The notes below the pieces were generated by a model. That model was not told the DNA's origin and ran no database searches. It saw only the letters and a program-made list of their open reading frames with translations. Made by a program: the position numbers and the translations under genes. From Tolypeutes matacus (Eukaryota > Chordata > Mammalia > Cingulata > Chlamyphoridae), in assembly GCA_026826555.1 (NCBI GenBank), contig JAKSZT010054334.1:33538083-33602082 (forward strand): 64,000 bases of DNA, in the 5' to 3' direction. Shown piece after piece: positions 12,146 to 23,504 of the stretch. Position 1 is the stretch's first letter. Every line of letters begins with the position of its first letter.

Positions 12146-12545
12146 NNNNNNNNNNNNNNNNNNNNNNNNNNNNNNNNNNNNNNNNNNNNNNNNNNNNNNN
12201 NNNNNNNNNNNNNNNNNNNNNNNNNNNNNNNNNNNNNNNNNNNNNNNNNNNNNNNNNNNNNNNNNNNNNNNNNNNNNNNNNNNNNNNNNNNNNNNNNNNN
12301 NNNNNNNNNNNNNNNNNNNNNNNNNNNNNNNNNNNNNNNNNNNNNNNNNNNNNNNNNNNNNNNNNNNNNNNNNNNNNNNNNNNNNNNNNNNNNNNNNNNN
12401 NNNNNNNNNNNNNNNNNNNNNNNNNNNNNNNNNNNNNNNNNNNNNNNNNNNNNNNNNNNNNNNNNNNNNNNNNNNNNNNNNNNNNNNNNNNNNNNNNNNN
12501 NNNNNNNNNNNNNNNNNNNNNNNNNNNNNNNNNNNNNNNNNNNNN
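12146..12545. other. Assembly gap, 400 N
   Basis: Exactly 400 Ns. Any open frame through this region is an artefact of the Ns. Confidence 1.
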
Positions 12546-13178
12546 TAGTTTTAAGCATAAATTACATTGCCTCTAATGTAAAAAGCCTATAGGATTCACC
12601 TATTAGTGGTGATAGTGGGTTAGGGTGGTATTTTATGAAATTTGGAGGAATCTAAGAAGTGTCTAAATGCTCCATAAAACAAACATCCTTTACCATAAGT
12701 TTCCTGAAAAATATAAGTGCAAAGGGGCCAGGAACAAATAGGAAATAAAATTATGACTATGTTACTATCCGGACTTTTACCGAAAGTCCCATTTCAGAGC
12801 GCTCTGGTATATCAGGCTGAAGAATGTGATAGGTTTAAAGTTTAAGAGAGGCCGTTAAGCCCCGATCCCCATCTCAACATTGGCTGGCTCCTGCAGATTA
12901 AAGAAATTAGAGTGTATAGATTGCATAAGACTGAAAAGAGGTACAAGTGCGCTCCAACTCTTCTGTTTTTTTTTTTTTTTTTCCAGTACCAGGAAAAGAG
13001 GAAGCAGAAGAGGAAGCTGTACTTAGCTACAGACCACACAACCCATATATGTCTTAGAATGTGATCTAAACATACTAGCAATTCTTTTGTTTGGGAAGGA
13101 GAAGAATAAGTAGAGAGCAGTATGGAAAAATCTGCATCACTTACTAAGCCCTAGTTGTGTTTCTAAATCCAATTTTTC
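12546..13178. other. Intron sequence, no recognised feature
   Basis: An 18-base poly(T) at about 12965-12982 is the only notable item; it is followed by 'ccagtaccagg', a possible stub of a SINE tail. Confidence 0.5.
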
Positions 13179-13260
13179 CGGGAAACGGATGTGGCTCAAG
13201 AGGTTCGGCGTCCGTCTACCATATGGAGAGACCGGGGTTCGATCCCCGGTACCTCCCGGT

Positions 13261-13287
<27 letters not shown>
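13179..13287 (+). mobile_element. DAS-type SINE monomer, plus, well-preserved tRNA-like head
   Basis: About 80 bases of tRNA-like head followed directly by a 26-base poly(A). The A-box region is 'gatgtggctcaagagg' and the T-arm is a perfect CCGGGGTTCGATCCCCGG hairpin. It is not a functional tRNA: the head lacks a proper acceptor stem and is followed by an A tail. Both flanks contain aatttt/ttcc sequence consistent with a TSD. Confidence 0.88.
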
Positions 13288-13291
<4 letters not shown>

Positions 13292-13389
13292 CATCACTAT
13301 CCTTATGCCTTTATTCCAATTCAGATCATTGTTTCCTCTCACCTGGACTTCAGGCACTCCTATTAGGGCATCCTGAACTTCCCTGAATA

Positions 13390-13415
13390 GATGTATGTGT
13401 GTGTGTGTGTGTGTT
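13390..13415. repeat. (TG)n microsatellite
   Basis: About 12 TG units. Confidence 0.9.
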
Positions 13416-13635
13416 GTTGCCAAATTAATTTCTCTAAAATATGATTTTCATTATATTACCCCTCACTGATTACTGACAGATATAAGCTCTACATTACAGG
13501 CCAACCAAAGTATCACATAGCTAGCCTTATTTCCTACTTACTTGTACACTACAAATCAGTTAACTGAATTATCTGTTGTTTCCTGATAATCTTTTCATTT
13601 TCTTCCTTCTATATTTAGGTTTAAAAAGCTATTGA

Positions 13636-13817
13636 GGGAGGCGGCTGTGGCTCAATCAGTGGGGCTCCCGTTTACCATGTGGGAGGCCCAGGGTTCGGTT
13701 CCCGGGGCCTCCTGGTGAAGGCAGGCCCGCCCGCACGGCGTGGTTAGCTGACCCAGCGAGCGCAAGCAGCAAGGGGGGGATGAATGAATAAATGGATGGA
13801 ATCTTTAAAAAAAAAAA
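13636..13817 (+). mobile_element. DAS SINE, full form, plus, 13-bp TSD
   Basis: Head 'gggaggcggctgtggctcaa', B box 'gggttcggttcccgg', GC-rich body 'cccgcccgcacggcgtggtt' and tail 'gaatgaataaatgg...aaaa'. Perfect target duplication AAAAAGCTATTGA at 13623-13635 and 13818-13830. Little diverged from its sisters at 25.4, 31.2, 46.6 and 51.9 kb, so it is young. Confidence 0.95.
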
Positions 13818-13834
13818 AAAAAGCTATTGAAATG

Positions 13835-14695
13835 CCCTTCTCTCAGATCTGCATATCAAAATTTATCCTTAAAATGCCTGTTTCATATACTACCTCTCCT
13901 TAAAGGCCATTCCCAATACTCCTACCCCTTAAAATAGATAGGGGTATTCATAACCCACTATAGACTCCTTAAGATATACATCTTACTTTAAAATATAAAT
14001 GTGTACAGCTTGATCAGAATACTGTCTTGCTGTCATTCAAAAACAAAAAAATATATAAATGTGTATACATGTTTATTCTTTTAGCTCTTTGAAACAGAAA
14101 CTATGTCTTAAATTCTTTTAATTCTTCTACAGTGGGTCATGCACAAGGGTTCAGTAAATATTAAACAATTTCTAGCTCACACTATAGGAAAAATGTAAAA
14201 AATGTTTTTAGCTCCTTATTGCTTTTACCAGAGTCCAGAGTCCATCAAAGAAATATGAACACAATATACATATTTTTTCTCCCTGTTATCCTCTTAAACC
14301 ATGAAGAGAGCAGTGTTTCTCTTGTACTTTTTGATGTACACAGTAAGGTACATAGCTCACAATGTTGGATTTCATTTAAAATTAAAAGAAACAAAGCAAA
14401 CAATGTTAAACATATGGAATTAAGAAGAAGGAATCATTAGGTTTATGCACACATTAATGAATTAAGGCACGCAGAGAACAGTTCATTGAATTGGGCTGTG
14501 GAATCTCAATTCTCACAGGGAAGAGGCAAGGATTAATTATCACTATATGCTATTATAAAATTTATGGTAAAGGATATTGAGTTAGCTATGTGGAGTTTTT
14601 ACTTTATATACAATTTTGTAGGAACAAATGTATAACATTCATTGGATGGTATCTGCAATTAAAGGTTCATAAAAGTGCTTATAAAATTAAATTAT
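13835..14695. other. Intron sequence, no recognised feature
   Basis: No gene or named repeat seen. Confidence 0.5.
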
Positions 14696-14696
14696 A

Positions 14697-14877
14697 GGGT
14701 AGCAAATATGGCTGAAGTAGTTGGGTGCCCACCTACCACATGGGAGGTCCCGGGTTTGGTTCCCAGTGCCTCCTAAAAAAGGAAGACAAGCACATAACTA
14801 ACGGACACAGAGAGCAGACAGCCAGCACAAACAATGAGGAGGGTGGGGGAGAAATAAATAAAAATAAATAAATCTTT
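14697..14877 (+). mobile_element. DAS-type SINE, plus
   Basis: 'ggtagcaaatatggctgaagtagttggg' head with B box 'cgggtttggttcccagtgcctcc', body 'acagagagcagacagccagcac' and A-rich tail 'aaataaataaaaataaataaatcttt'. More diverged than the young copies. Confidence 0.87.
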
Positions 14878-16225
14878 AATTCTATCCAAATGAGCTATTT
14901 ACATTTTATTTATGCTTTTCTTTTTATTGAAAGCTCATGAAAAGTTTGAGCTATTTAATTCAATATTACTCTGGTATCAAAGCTGTATGATGGTTGAGGA
15001 ACCATAAACTTCAGGTATACCTTGGTATAACACATAATTTACAAAATGAAGTACTCTCAAAAATTTATGGGATGAAAATTGCAGATAATTCTGCAGAAAG
15101 GCAAGTAGAACCTAAAAATTTCTTATAAGTAGAATGCTTAATATTTAAATGATAGGGAAATGATAGTGTCTGTAATGAAGAGAAGCATTATTGGCTATAG
15201 TGGTTACCAAATGGAAATATGCATAAGTACCATGGAAACTGGCTGACAAATTGTTTTCCTTTAGAGACATTCAGTTCATAGTTTTAATTTTCAAATATTA
15301 GAGACAAGTGCTTTAGTTAAAGAATCAAGTCTATGTTTTACAAGTGCCATTATTTTGGGCTAAAAAAAATCTATGTTTACTATACACAAATGATAGAATT
15401 TCACAATCTGCACTTCTCATTTAAACATCTGCTGACTTATTACTGGGTCAAATGCACAGTTCAACCAATGGCAAGATGACAGACTAGTAAGAATCTTTTG
15501 TGGCACCAACATACAGAACATTCCATTCTCATAACTGACAAGCTATTTAGCATACCTTGATTTTCCTGTAAACTACTTTAAAAAACTATTTCAAAGTTAA
15601 CATTTCATTGTCATTTAGAGGTACGTGAGTTCCTTTAAAGTTTACATATGGACAGCCTTGCTGACTAGAATGATCTGGGTGCATTCTTGCCTGGAGGGAG
15701 AGATACAGTCTGCTGGGCATTTTCCATCTCTGTGATTTTCGACCAAAAGAATTTTAGAAATGATAAGCAGCAATACATTCAGAATCTTTATGAATAATCT
15801 AGCTAATAAAATTCACATTTGGGGTCCTAGTGAATTAAAAGAAAACAACTAAATTATAATAACGGATATGTAGATGTTACTTAAGCTTTGCTGTCTGAAG
15901 ATGCACTAACTCATTTTTCACTTTTTACAAATGGCAGTTTATCCATCTAAATAAAGGGACACTCTTTAATAATAAGCACAAAAGTTTTTAGCACCATGTT
16001 TTAGTGTATAGATAAAGGATGAGTTTTTACACCATATAGAAAGGATGCAAGGAAAAGCCCAATAGTATGAATTGCTATCAGAATAAACTATAAGTTGAAA
16101 AAGGAAGCTTCCACCTTTACAGAGCTTTGTAACAATGAAGCTTACCCTATATGAAATAGTTTCATCAGATCTATTCAGAGACTGCTCCTAGTTCCTTTAC
16201 TTTTACGGTGCTTGTGAAAGTTTGA
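14878..16225. other. Intron sequence, no recognised feature
   Basis: About 1.35 kb without a recognisable repeat; one of the more repeat-poor stretches. Confidence 0.5.
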
Positions 16226-16252
16226 AGCTTTTTTTTTTTTTTTTTTTTTTTT

Positions 16253-16650
16253 GTGAATCTCAGAAAAGATTATGTTATTGGAATTAATCCATTCCTATGC
16301 CTATAAACCCATTTATGTGGGACCTTTTGGTTAGATTCAGTTAAGGGACCTTTGGAATAGATCACTTTTGATTAGATGGCTTTACGGCCTTTAATTGGAC
16401 TACTTCAGTGAGACGTGACTCAGGCCAGATCTCAGCCCTCTTGCTGGAGTCTTATATAAATGGAGAACTAAAAGCAGAAATGCACAAAGAGAGCTGCCAT
16501 TTTACCCTCCCAAGTAAGAGAGGACTCTAGGATTGCCTTCAGCCACAGAAAGACAGACAAAACCTGCATTGGCAGCCTTTAGTAAACTAAAACAGAGCTG
16601 AAAAGAGAACATAAGACACATCCTGCTTCTAAAAACCAACTAACTGGTAC
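16253..16650 (+). mobile_element. Degenerate LTR-like sequence, plus
   Basis: Similar in layout to the LTRs at 19.9 and 35.1 kb: 'aatccattcctatg', 'cttcagtgagacgtgactcagg', 'ccctcttgctggagtcttatataaatggag' (a TATA-like box). The 3' end with polyadenylation signal is not seen. A poly(T) run (about 16229-16251) abuts its left side. Moderate certainty. Confidence 0.55.
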
Positions 16651-16654
16651 AGAA

Positions 16655-17035
16655 TTTCTATTAGGTATGTTGAAAACGTTGTGGTAATAGATGATGTTGG
16701 TGGTAGCAGAACATTGTGAATGTAATTAACACCACTGAATTATATATCTGAATGTGGTTAAAAGGGAAATTTTAGGTTGTATATATGTTAGCAAAATTAA
16801 AACAAAAAAACTAATTGGAAACATCTAGAATAAGCAAATTCACCGAGAAAGAAAGGATTAGAGGCTACCAGGGGCTGAGGAGAAGCAGCATAGGGAACTA
16901 CTGCTTTATGAGAACAGAGTTTCTGTTTTAGATGATGAAAAAGTTTTGGTGGTGATGATGCCGCTCAATTTTTCACTTAAAAATAGTTAAAATGGCAAGT
17001 TTTATGTCATATATAAACTACAATTTAAAAAACTC
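16655..17035 (+). mobile_element. Two L1 3' UTR tails in series, plus
   Basis: First piece (to about 16815): 'gcagaacattgtgaatgtaattaacaccactgaattatatatctgaatgtggttaaaa'. Second piece (from about 16850): 'gaggctaccaggggctgaggag ... gagtttctgttttagatgatgaaaaagtttt ... aaatagttaaaatggcaag'. Both are classic L1M 3' ends. Confidence 0.8.
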
Positions 17036-17099
17036 ACCTTAAAAGACATTAAAACAAATACTCCCAAGTTAAAGATAAATAAACTAAATGGATAATGAT

Positions 17100-17215
17100 A
17101 AAAATAATAGCTAACATTTATTGAGAACTAAAATTGTATAATAAGGGCTTTGCATGCATGATCTAATTTAATTCTTATAATAATTCTATAAAGCACAAGC
17201 TGATATAATAATTTG
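17100..17215 (-). mobile_element. MIR, minus
   Basis: 'aataatagctaacatttattgagaac ... gggctttgcatgcatgatctaatttaattcttataataattctat' is the antisense MIR 3' half. Confidence 0.85.
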
Positions 17216-17580
17216 GCTACACTTTTGATAAAAGGTTTTTGAAAATGTGGCTAAGGCTCTTAAGAGGAGGAGCTTACCCTGAATTATCTGGGTGGGCCCT
17301 AAATGCAATCACATGTATCCTTTTAACAGACACACAGAGAAGGCCATGTGAAGACAGGCGGAGATGGGAGTGATGTGGCCACAAGGCAAGCAAGACGAGG
17401 AATGCCTGGAGTACCAGAAGCTGAAAAAAGCACGGAACTGATTAAGCCTCAGAGCCTTAGCAGGTAAACACCTTGATTTCAGACTTCTTGCCTCCAGAAC
17501 TGTGAGACAATGAATTTCTGTTGTTTAAGCCACCCCAAGTTTGTGGAGATTTTGCTAAGGCAGCCACAGGAAAGTAATAC
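17216..17580 (+). mobile_element. MLT1-type MaLR LTR, plus
   Basis: Unmistakable MLT1 phrases: 'ctgggtgggccctaaatgcaatcacatgtatcctttt', 'gaaggccatgtgaagacagg', 'cttgcctccagaactgtgagacaatgaatttctgttg', 'aagccacccc'. Non-coding solo LTR relic. Confidence 0.9.
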
Positions 17581-18898
17581 AGTAGAGTTCTGAATATTTT
17601 TATTCTTTTTAAGATGTATATTTGACAGTAATAATTTACTTTTTGATGTTGTTCAAAATCACACATATGCTTACATACTACTTACTAAAGGTATGACATA
17701 ATGGTGTGGCAGAATGAATAAGTAGGATGGGAACAAAATTCTGACTCTGCTTCTAATAACAGTATACTGACAATAAGTTATATAACTTCATTAGACTTGT
17801 TTTAAATAATCTCTAAAGTGTCTCCCAACTCTTATTTTGTGAACTTTCAAAATAAAAAAAATAGTAAAGGCATAGAGTAAAAATCATAATAATAAAAATA
17901 AAGAATAGTAAAACAGTAACAGTGGAAAGGTGGTCAACTGAAATCTGCCAGAAGATTCATAGGTTTCTTAGGACTGCACACATTTATATAACAGTAATTA
18001 TTAAATACTTACTGAAAGTTGGCAAAATGTAAAATTCTCCATATACTCACTAGCTTTTACAAACTATCATGTAGCTCTTGTTTTATGTCCAGAACTGTGC
18101 TAGATTCCATGTTTTGTAAAAGAAACAGAAACAGTCTGAATGGTCTATAGAAAATGACTGCATATTATGTGGACATTTAATAAGTTATTACTTATATAAC
18201 ACTACCAGTGTTAGGCCCATGATAGAGCTCAATAAATATTAACTATAATTATCTGAACTAAGGCATATCTTTTCTTCTTTTAAATATCTTCTAACATTAA
18301 AAAGGACTTCATAACTAAAACTTCTTATAGATAATATTAAAAGGGTTTACGCAGTAACAAAATTTTAAACGGTTAGTTATCTGATTTTTATTCAATAGCA
18401 ACCACTATTTTGCTCTGCTAAAACATACACTTCCAATCAATCCTGTTTCCCTTTTAATGAAAGAACTTTTCATGATGAGTGCAATACTGAAGTATAATTT
18501 AGAAGCAATCTCTAAAACTGGAAGTAACATTCATGTAACTGTGCCTGCCAAGTATAAAAATGTATTAGGAGTTAAATTGAAACATGTTGAAAATGACTCA
18601 TTGCAGACCAGAATATACACTGTAGGAAATAAGAGCTCATTTACAAGTGGGAGAAATATACTCACACTTCATCTGTGGTAATTCTCCAAATTTTCCTTCC
18701 AGTAAACATATTTTAAAATAATTGTGGAAAATATATTACTTTTAACTGAAGTTTTTATAAGTTGATTTAGTAACCTGGCATTCTCATTTTTTATACATAC
18801 CTTTTTTTTGAACATGGGTATATTTACCAAATCAAAATCTATGAAAGTTTCCCCTAAAGTAACAGAGCAGCAACCTATAAAGAAAGTCGTATAAATAT

Positions 18899-18926
18899 AG
18901 ACACACACACACACACACACACACAG
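18899..18926. repeat. (AC)n microsatellite
   Basis: About 13 AC units. Confidence 0.92.
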
Positions 18927-19251
18927 ACATACACACCCACACATACACTCTCTCCTTCACCCTCCCTCTTTCTCACACATGCTTACTCTCTGTGGTTTAG
19001 TTCGCATGCATAATAACCAACTATGACTCTAGGTTTCTAAGAAAGCATCCAAAAGAATGTGCACACATGTAATGATGTGCTTCTTTTGTTTAAAACATGT
19101 CATTGATAATTCACCAGAAGGGCATGTAATTTATTTGAGTTACTTTCTAGCTGCACTTACACGTTTGCATTGATTCAATCTACTCTCTTTACTTATAACC
19201 AAAATTACATATTTGTGAGACTGCTGGCTAGACTTAGAAAGGGCCATGGAG

Positions 19252-19267
19252 CCCCCCCCCCCCCCCC
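19252..19267. repeat. C16 homopolymer
   Basis: Sixteen consecutive C on the plus strand, a G-quadruplex-prone and sequencing-error-prone run. Confidence 0.9.
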
Positions 19268-19890
19268 GAGAAAAAAAGGACTATAAGATGAGAGAACCTG
19301 AAACCATAGCCTCACTTCCAACACATTCTCTTTAAACTATTTAATGAGCCACATCTTTAATTATCTATGGTCATAACTCTCATGTAGCCTTAAGCTGGAC
19401 TAAGCTAAAAAGTGCTTATGACTTAACAATATGATTTTGGTATATTTAAATTCTCTGAGCTGTTTCCTTATTTCGTCAGTTATTTATTGAGGAGAAAATG
19501 AAGGGGGAAATTCATTGAAGATCAGCACTTCTTTATCTAGGAATTTTGTCTATCTTTGTCACTCCTCCCAAACCATGTTTTTTTCAGTTAGAGCAGTTGC
19601 AGGTTTACAAAAAAATCATGCAGAAAGTACAGAGTCCCCATATACCCTCCTCTCATACACAGTTTCCCTATTAATATTGTGTATTATTGTAGTACTTTTG
19701 TTACAACGGATAAAAATATTATAATTATGCTACTAATTTTACCCCACTGTTTACATTACAAAGAGTGAATACTCTTTGTATTGCACAGTACTATGATTTT
19801 CTTGGGAGGCAGCTTATATATAACCTATAATTTCCCTTTTTATACAATTATATTTAATCCCCCAAACATATAATTCAGTTTGAGATTATA

Positions 19891-20524
19891 TGTGGCAGTT
19901 TGAGATTATTTATGAATCCCCAAGAGAGATTTTTGTTTGTGAACTAATCTATTCCTCTGGGTGTAATATCCTTTGATTGTACTAGATTCAGCTGAGATGT
20001 CTTTGATTAAATTATGTTAAGATTAGGGCTTTGATTCAACCACATCAGTAAGGTGTGACTCTGGTTGAGTCTCCGCCCTCTTGGTGGGCTGATATAAATG
20101 GACACTCACTCAAGAAGACACATGGAAGAAGATACAGAAAGAGAGCTCTATGGATGCCAGAGGAACTTTGTCATGTGACAGAAAGAAGGCTCAAACAGCT
20201 AAAGCCCATGGAAAGATGAACCATTCGCCTAATAGTTTGCAGCTGATATAGGAAGCCCTGACAGATAAGCTCTATGCCAGACAACAGCTGCGATTGGAAG
20301 AAGCTGGGCCCATGGAGCCTTAAGAGGAAGAAGGAAAGAGAGACCAGGCAGAGATCACCCGCCATCTTGCTTCAACACGTAGCAACTGACTTTGGTGAGA
20401 AAGCAACCTTGAGTTGGACTCTTTAGGGCCTCGTAACTGTAAGCTTTTACCAAATATATACCCTTTATAAAAGCCAACAGATTTCTGGTATTTTGCATCA
20501 GCACCCTTTTGGCTTACTAATACA
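19891..20524 (+). mobile_element. MaLR/ERVL-like LTR, plus, inserted in L1
   Basis: A 634-bp element starting TGTGGCAGTTTGAG and ending CTTACTAATACA (TG...CA). It has a TATA-like box 'gatataaatgg' about 200 bases in and an end 'ttataaaagccaacagatttctgg'. The first 15 bases of its left end (cagtttgagattata) are repeated just before it. Related copies are at 35.1, 38.1, 45.8 and 54.4 kb. Solo LTR, no viral genes. Confidence 0.85.
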
Positions 20525-21728
20525 AGTGTGTTAAATACATTCACAAAGTTATGCCTCCATTATGATCAATCATTGTCAAAACTTTTCCATCACGCCAACA
20601 TAAGCTCCAAATCAACTGAACATTAACACCGTATTCCCCTCCCTCACCTGGTCCCTGGTAACCTGTATTCTAGTTTCTGACTTTATGAATTTACACATTA
20701 TATTTATGTCATATAAGGGAGATCATAAAGTACTTGTCCTTTTGCATCTGGCTTATGCCACTCAACATGATGTCTTCAAGGTTTATACATGGTTTAGCGT
20801 GCATTAGAACTTCATTATTTTTTGGAGAATAAATATTCCATTGTTACTATGTATATGCCACATTTTGTTTATCCATTCATCTGTAGATGAATACTTAGGT
20901 CACTTACACATTTGGCAATTGTATCAATTCTGCTATGAACACTGGTGTGCAAATATCTGTTTGTGTGCCTGCTTTCAATTCTCTTCAGTATATACACCAA
21001 GAAGTGGAATTGCTGGCTCATGTGATACTTCTATACTTAACTTTCTGAGGAACTGCCAAACTGTTTTCCACTGTGGCTGCACCACTTTACATTCCCATCA
21101 ACAATTAATAAGTATTCCTATTTCTCCACATCCTCTCCAATATTTGTTACTTTCTCGTTTTTGAATAGTAGCCATTCTAATGCTTTTAAAATGGTTATCT
21201 CCTTGTGATTTTTTTCTTTGCCCCTGAGATGGCTCCCTCATCAGTTTGCACGGTGTCTGCTTTTTTTTTCACTCGTTGTCTGCTCACTGCTCATTTCTTC
21301 TTTAGGAGTTGTAGGATTTCTTTATATAGCCTGGATATTAAACTCTTATCAGATAAATGGTTTCCAAATAGTTCTTCCCATTATGAAGCGTTCTTTTCAC
21401 TTTATTAATAAAGTCTTTGATGTGCAAAAGTTTTTAATTTAGTTAAGTCCCATTTATCTATTTTTTTTTTCCTTTTGTTGCTCATATTTTTGGTGTAAAG
21501 TCTAAGAAAACACTGCCTAACACAAGGTCCTAAAGATGTTTCCCTTTATTTACTTCTAGGAGTTTTATGATTTTGTCTCTTATAGTTAGGTCTTTGATTC
21601 ACTTTGAGTTAATTTTTGTATATGTTGTGAGTAAGGTTCCACCTTCACCTTTTGCATGTGGATATACAGTTCTCACAGCACCATTTGTTCTCAACAGGGA
21701 AAGAGATTCTTGTCAAAAATCAATTGGC

Positions 21729-21787
21729 CACAAGGAAAGACATATAGACCAATTTAGATTCCATTGGTCTATATGTCTTTCCTTGTG
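21729..21787. repeat. Perfect 25-bp inverted repeat in L1
   Basis: Arms 21729-21753 and 21763-21787 are exact reverse complements around a 9-base loop. The right arm is normal L1 sequence; the left arm replaces the usual L1 sequence. Confidence 0.95.
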
Positions 21788-22696
21788 CCAATACCACGAT
21801 GCTTTGGTTATTGTAGCTTTGTAATAAGCTCTAAAATCAAGACGTGTGAGTCCTCCAACTTCATTTTACAGGTTGGTTTTGGCTATTCAGGGCCCCTTAT
21901 CCTTCCATATAAATTTGATGACTGCCTTTTCCTATTCTAAAAAGGAGGCTGCAGTAATTTTGATTGGAAATGTATGGAAGCTGTAGAATGCTTTGGGTCG
22001 AACTGACATTTTAACAATATTTAGTCTTCCAACCCATGAACATGGAATATCCTTCTGTTTATTTAGATCTTTGATTTCTTTCCACAATGTTTTGTAGTTT
22101 TCCATGTACAAGGTTTTTACATCCTTGGTTAAATTTATTCTTAGATATTTGATTTTTTTAAGTTGCTACTATGAATGGAATATTTTTCTGGATTTTCTCT
22201 TCAGATTGTTCACTATTAGCATATAGAAACATCACTGATTTTTGTGTGTTGATCCAGTACCCCATGACTCTGCTGAATGATCAGATCTGGTAGCTGTATC
22301 ATGGAACTTTTAGGATTCTCTATTTATATGATCATGTCATCTGCAAATAGGCAAAATTTTACTTCCTTTCCCACTTGGATGCCTTTCTTTTTTTCCTTTT
22401 TTCTTTTTTCTTTTGTTTACTTGGTCTGTCTAGAAATTTTATTAAAATGTTAACAACAGTGGAGACACTGGGCATCCTGATCTTGTTGCTGATCTTAAGG
22501 GAAAAACTTTCAGTCATTCACCATTGAATATGTTAATTGTGGGTTTTTCATATATGCCCTTTATCAAATCATATTGAGGAAGTTTCCTTACATTCCTAGT
22601 TTTCTGAGCGTTTTTTAACAGAAAGGGCTGCTGAATTTTGTCAAATGCCTTTTCTGTGTCAACTGGGCTGATCACGTCTGTTTTATTCCTTCTGTT

Positions 22697-23098
22697 TCAA
22701 CCCAACTTTGAAGTGCATGGGCTGGGGCAGCCATAAGAACAAAGAATGTACTAGACAAATGGTTAGACATGAGCGTTATTAGGATATACGAACAGGAGAG
22801 ACTTTGATGGCGGCCAAATCAAAGTATGAAGGTTGCGGTCTGCCAAGAAGTGAGGGAAGGAGGGGGAAAATAAGGGGTCTCAGGACCAAGACCTGAGTAT
22901 GAGAACAGTTTCTGAAAGTTGTATGAGGTGCACAAACGGGGTGTTTAGTTTGTACTAAACAATTTGTACACGTTCCTTCAAGGAGGTTTGTTACTTTTTA
23001 ACCAGTAAATATCCATTTTACACCAGCAGCTACATGCTTCTGGGCTGTGTTTCATTTAAGGAGGGGTAGCTTGGCCCTAGACCCCCATACCTTCATGC
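22697..23098. mobile_element. Unclassified ~400-bp insertion in L1
   Basis: L1 sequence is continuous on both sides (22680 and 'ttaatgtggtgtattacatt' at 23100) but is interrupted by GC-richer DNA beginning 'tttcaacccaactttgaag' and ending 'gacccccataccttcatg'. It has no poly(A), tRNA boxes or ORF. Possible LTR (it can be read TG...CA), but I could not confirm a target duplication. Confidence 0.5.
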
Positions 23099-23400
23099 TA
23101 TTAATGTGGTGTATTACATTAACTGATTTTCTTATGTTGAATAAGAAATTTTTAAAATATGCTACTGAATTTGGATGGTTAGTATTTTGTTGATGAATTT
23201 TGCTTCTACATCCATGAGGGATATTGGTCTGTAATTTTCTTTTCTTGTGATATCTTTATCTGGCTTTGGTATTAGGGTGATGCTGGTCTCACAGAATGAG
23301 TCGGGAAGTATTCCCTCCTCGTCCATTTTTTGACGGGGCTGATTTGCTTGCTGGATGGGCAACTTCTTATAGTGCTATGCACCCAAATATCAAATAAAGA

Positions 23401-23504
23401 GTACTTAATAAAATAAAAAAAATCTTTGGAAGAGTTTGAGCAGTATTNNNNNNNNNNGTACTTAATAAAATAAAAAAAATCTTTGGAAGAGTTTGAGCAG
23501 TATT
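23401..23504. other. 10-N gap flanked by identical 47-base copies
   Basis: Bases 23401-23447 are repeated exactly at 23458-23504 on the other side of a 10-N gap (23448-23457). This is what two overlapping contig ends that were not merged look like. Confidence 0.95.

Larger units (their letters stand above)
17581..19577. other. Intron sequence with minor simple repeats
   Basis: Mostly unremarkable. A possible MIR tail ('gatagagctcaataaatattaactataatt') lies near 18220, an (AC)n microsatellite at 18899-18926 and a 16-base C homopolymer at 19252-19267. Confidence 0.55.

Noticed and set aside
12139..12576. Long open frames through the N runs at 12.1 and 60.4 kb
   Set aside because: They are open only because Ns translate to X; no evidence of coding.
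13179..13260. tRNA gene candidate with perfect T-arm and A/B boxes
   Set aside because: It is the head of a DAS SINE with a poly(A) tail; no proper acceptor stem. The same holds for the other twenty or so tRNA-like heads.
18457..18681. 74-residue plus-strand open frame in repeat-free DNA
   Set aside because: Length is within chance expectation in AT-rich DNA; no family pattern, splice context or codon signal.
23162..23362. Reverse-transcriptase-like protein ([19 protein letters not shown])
   Set aside because: A short surviving piece of a dead L1 ORF2, not a domesticated gene or retron; stops and insertions surround it.
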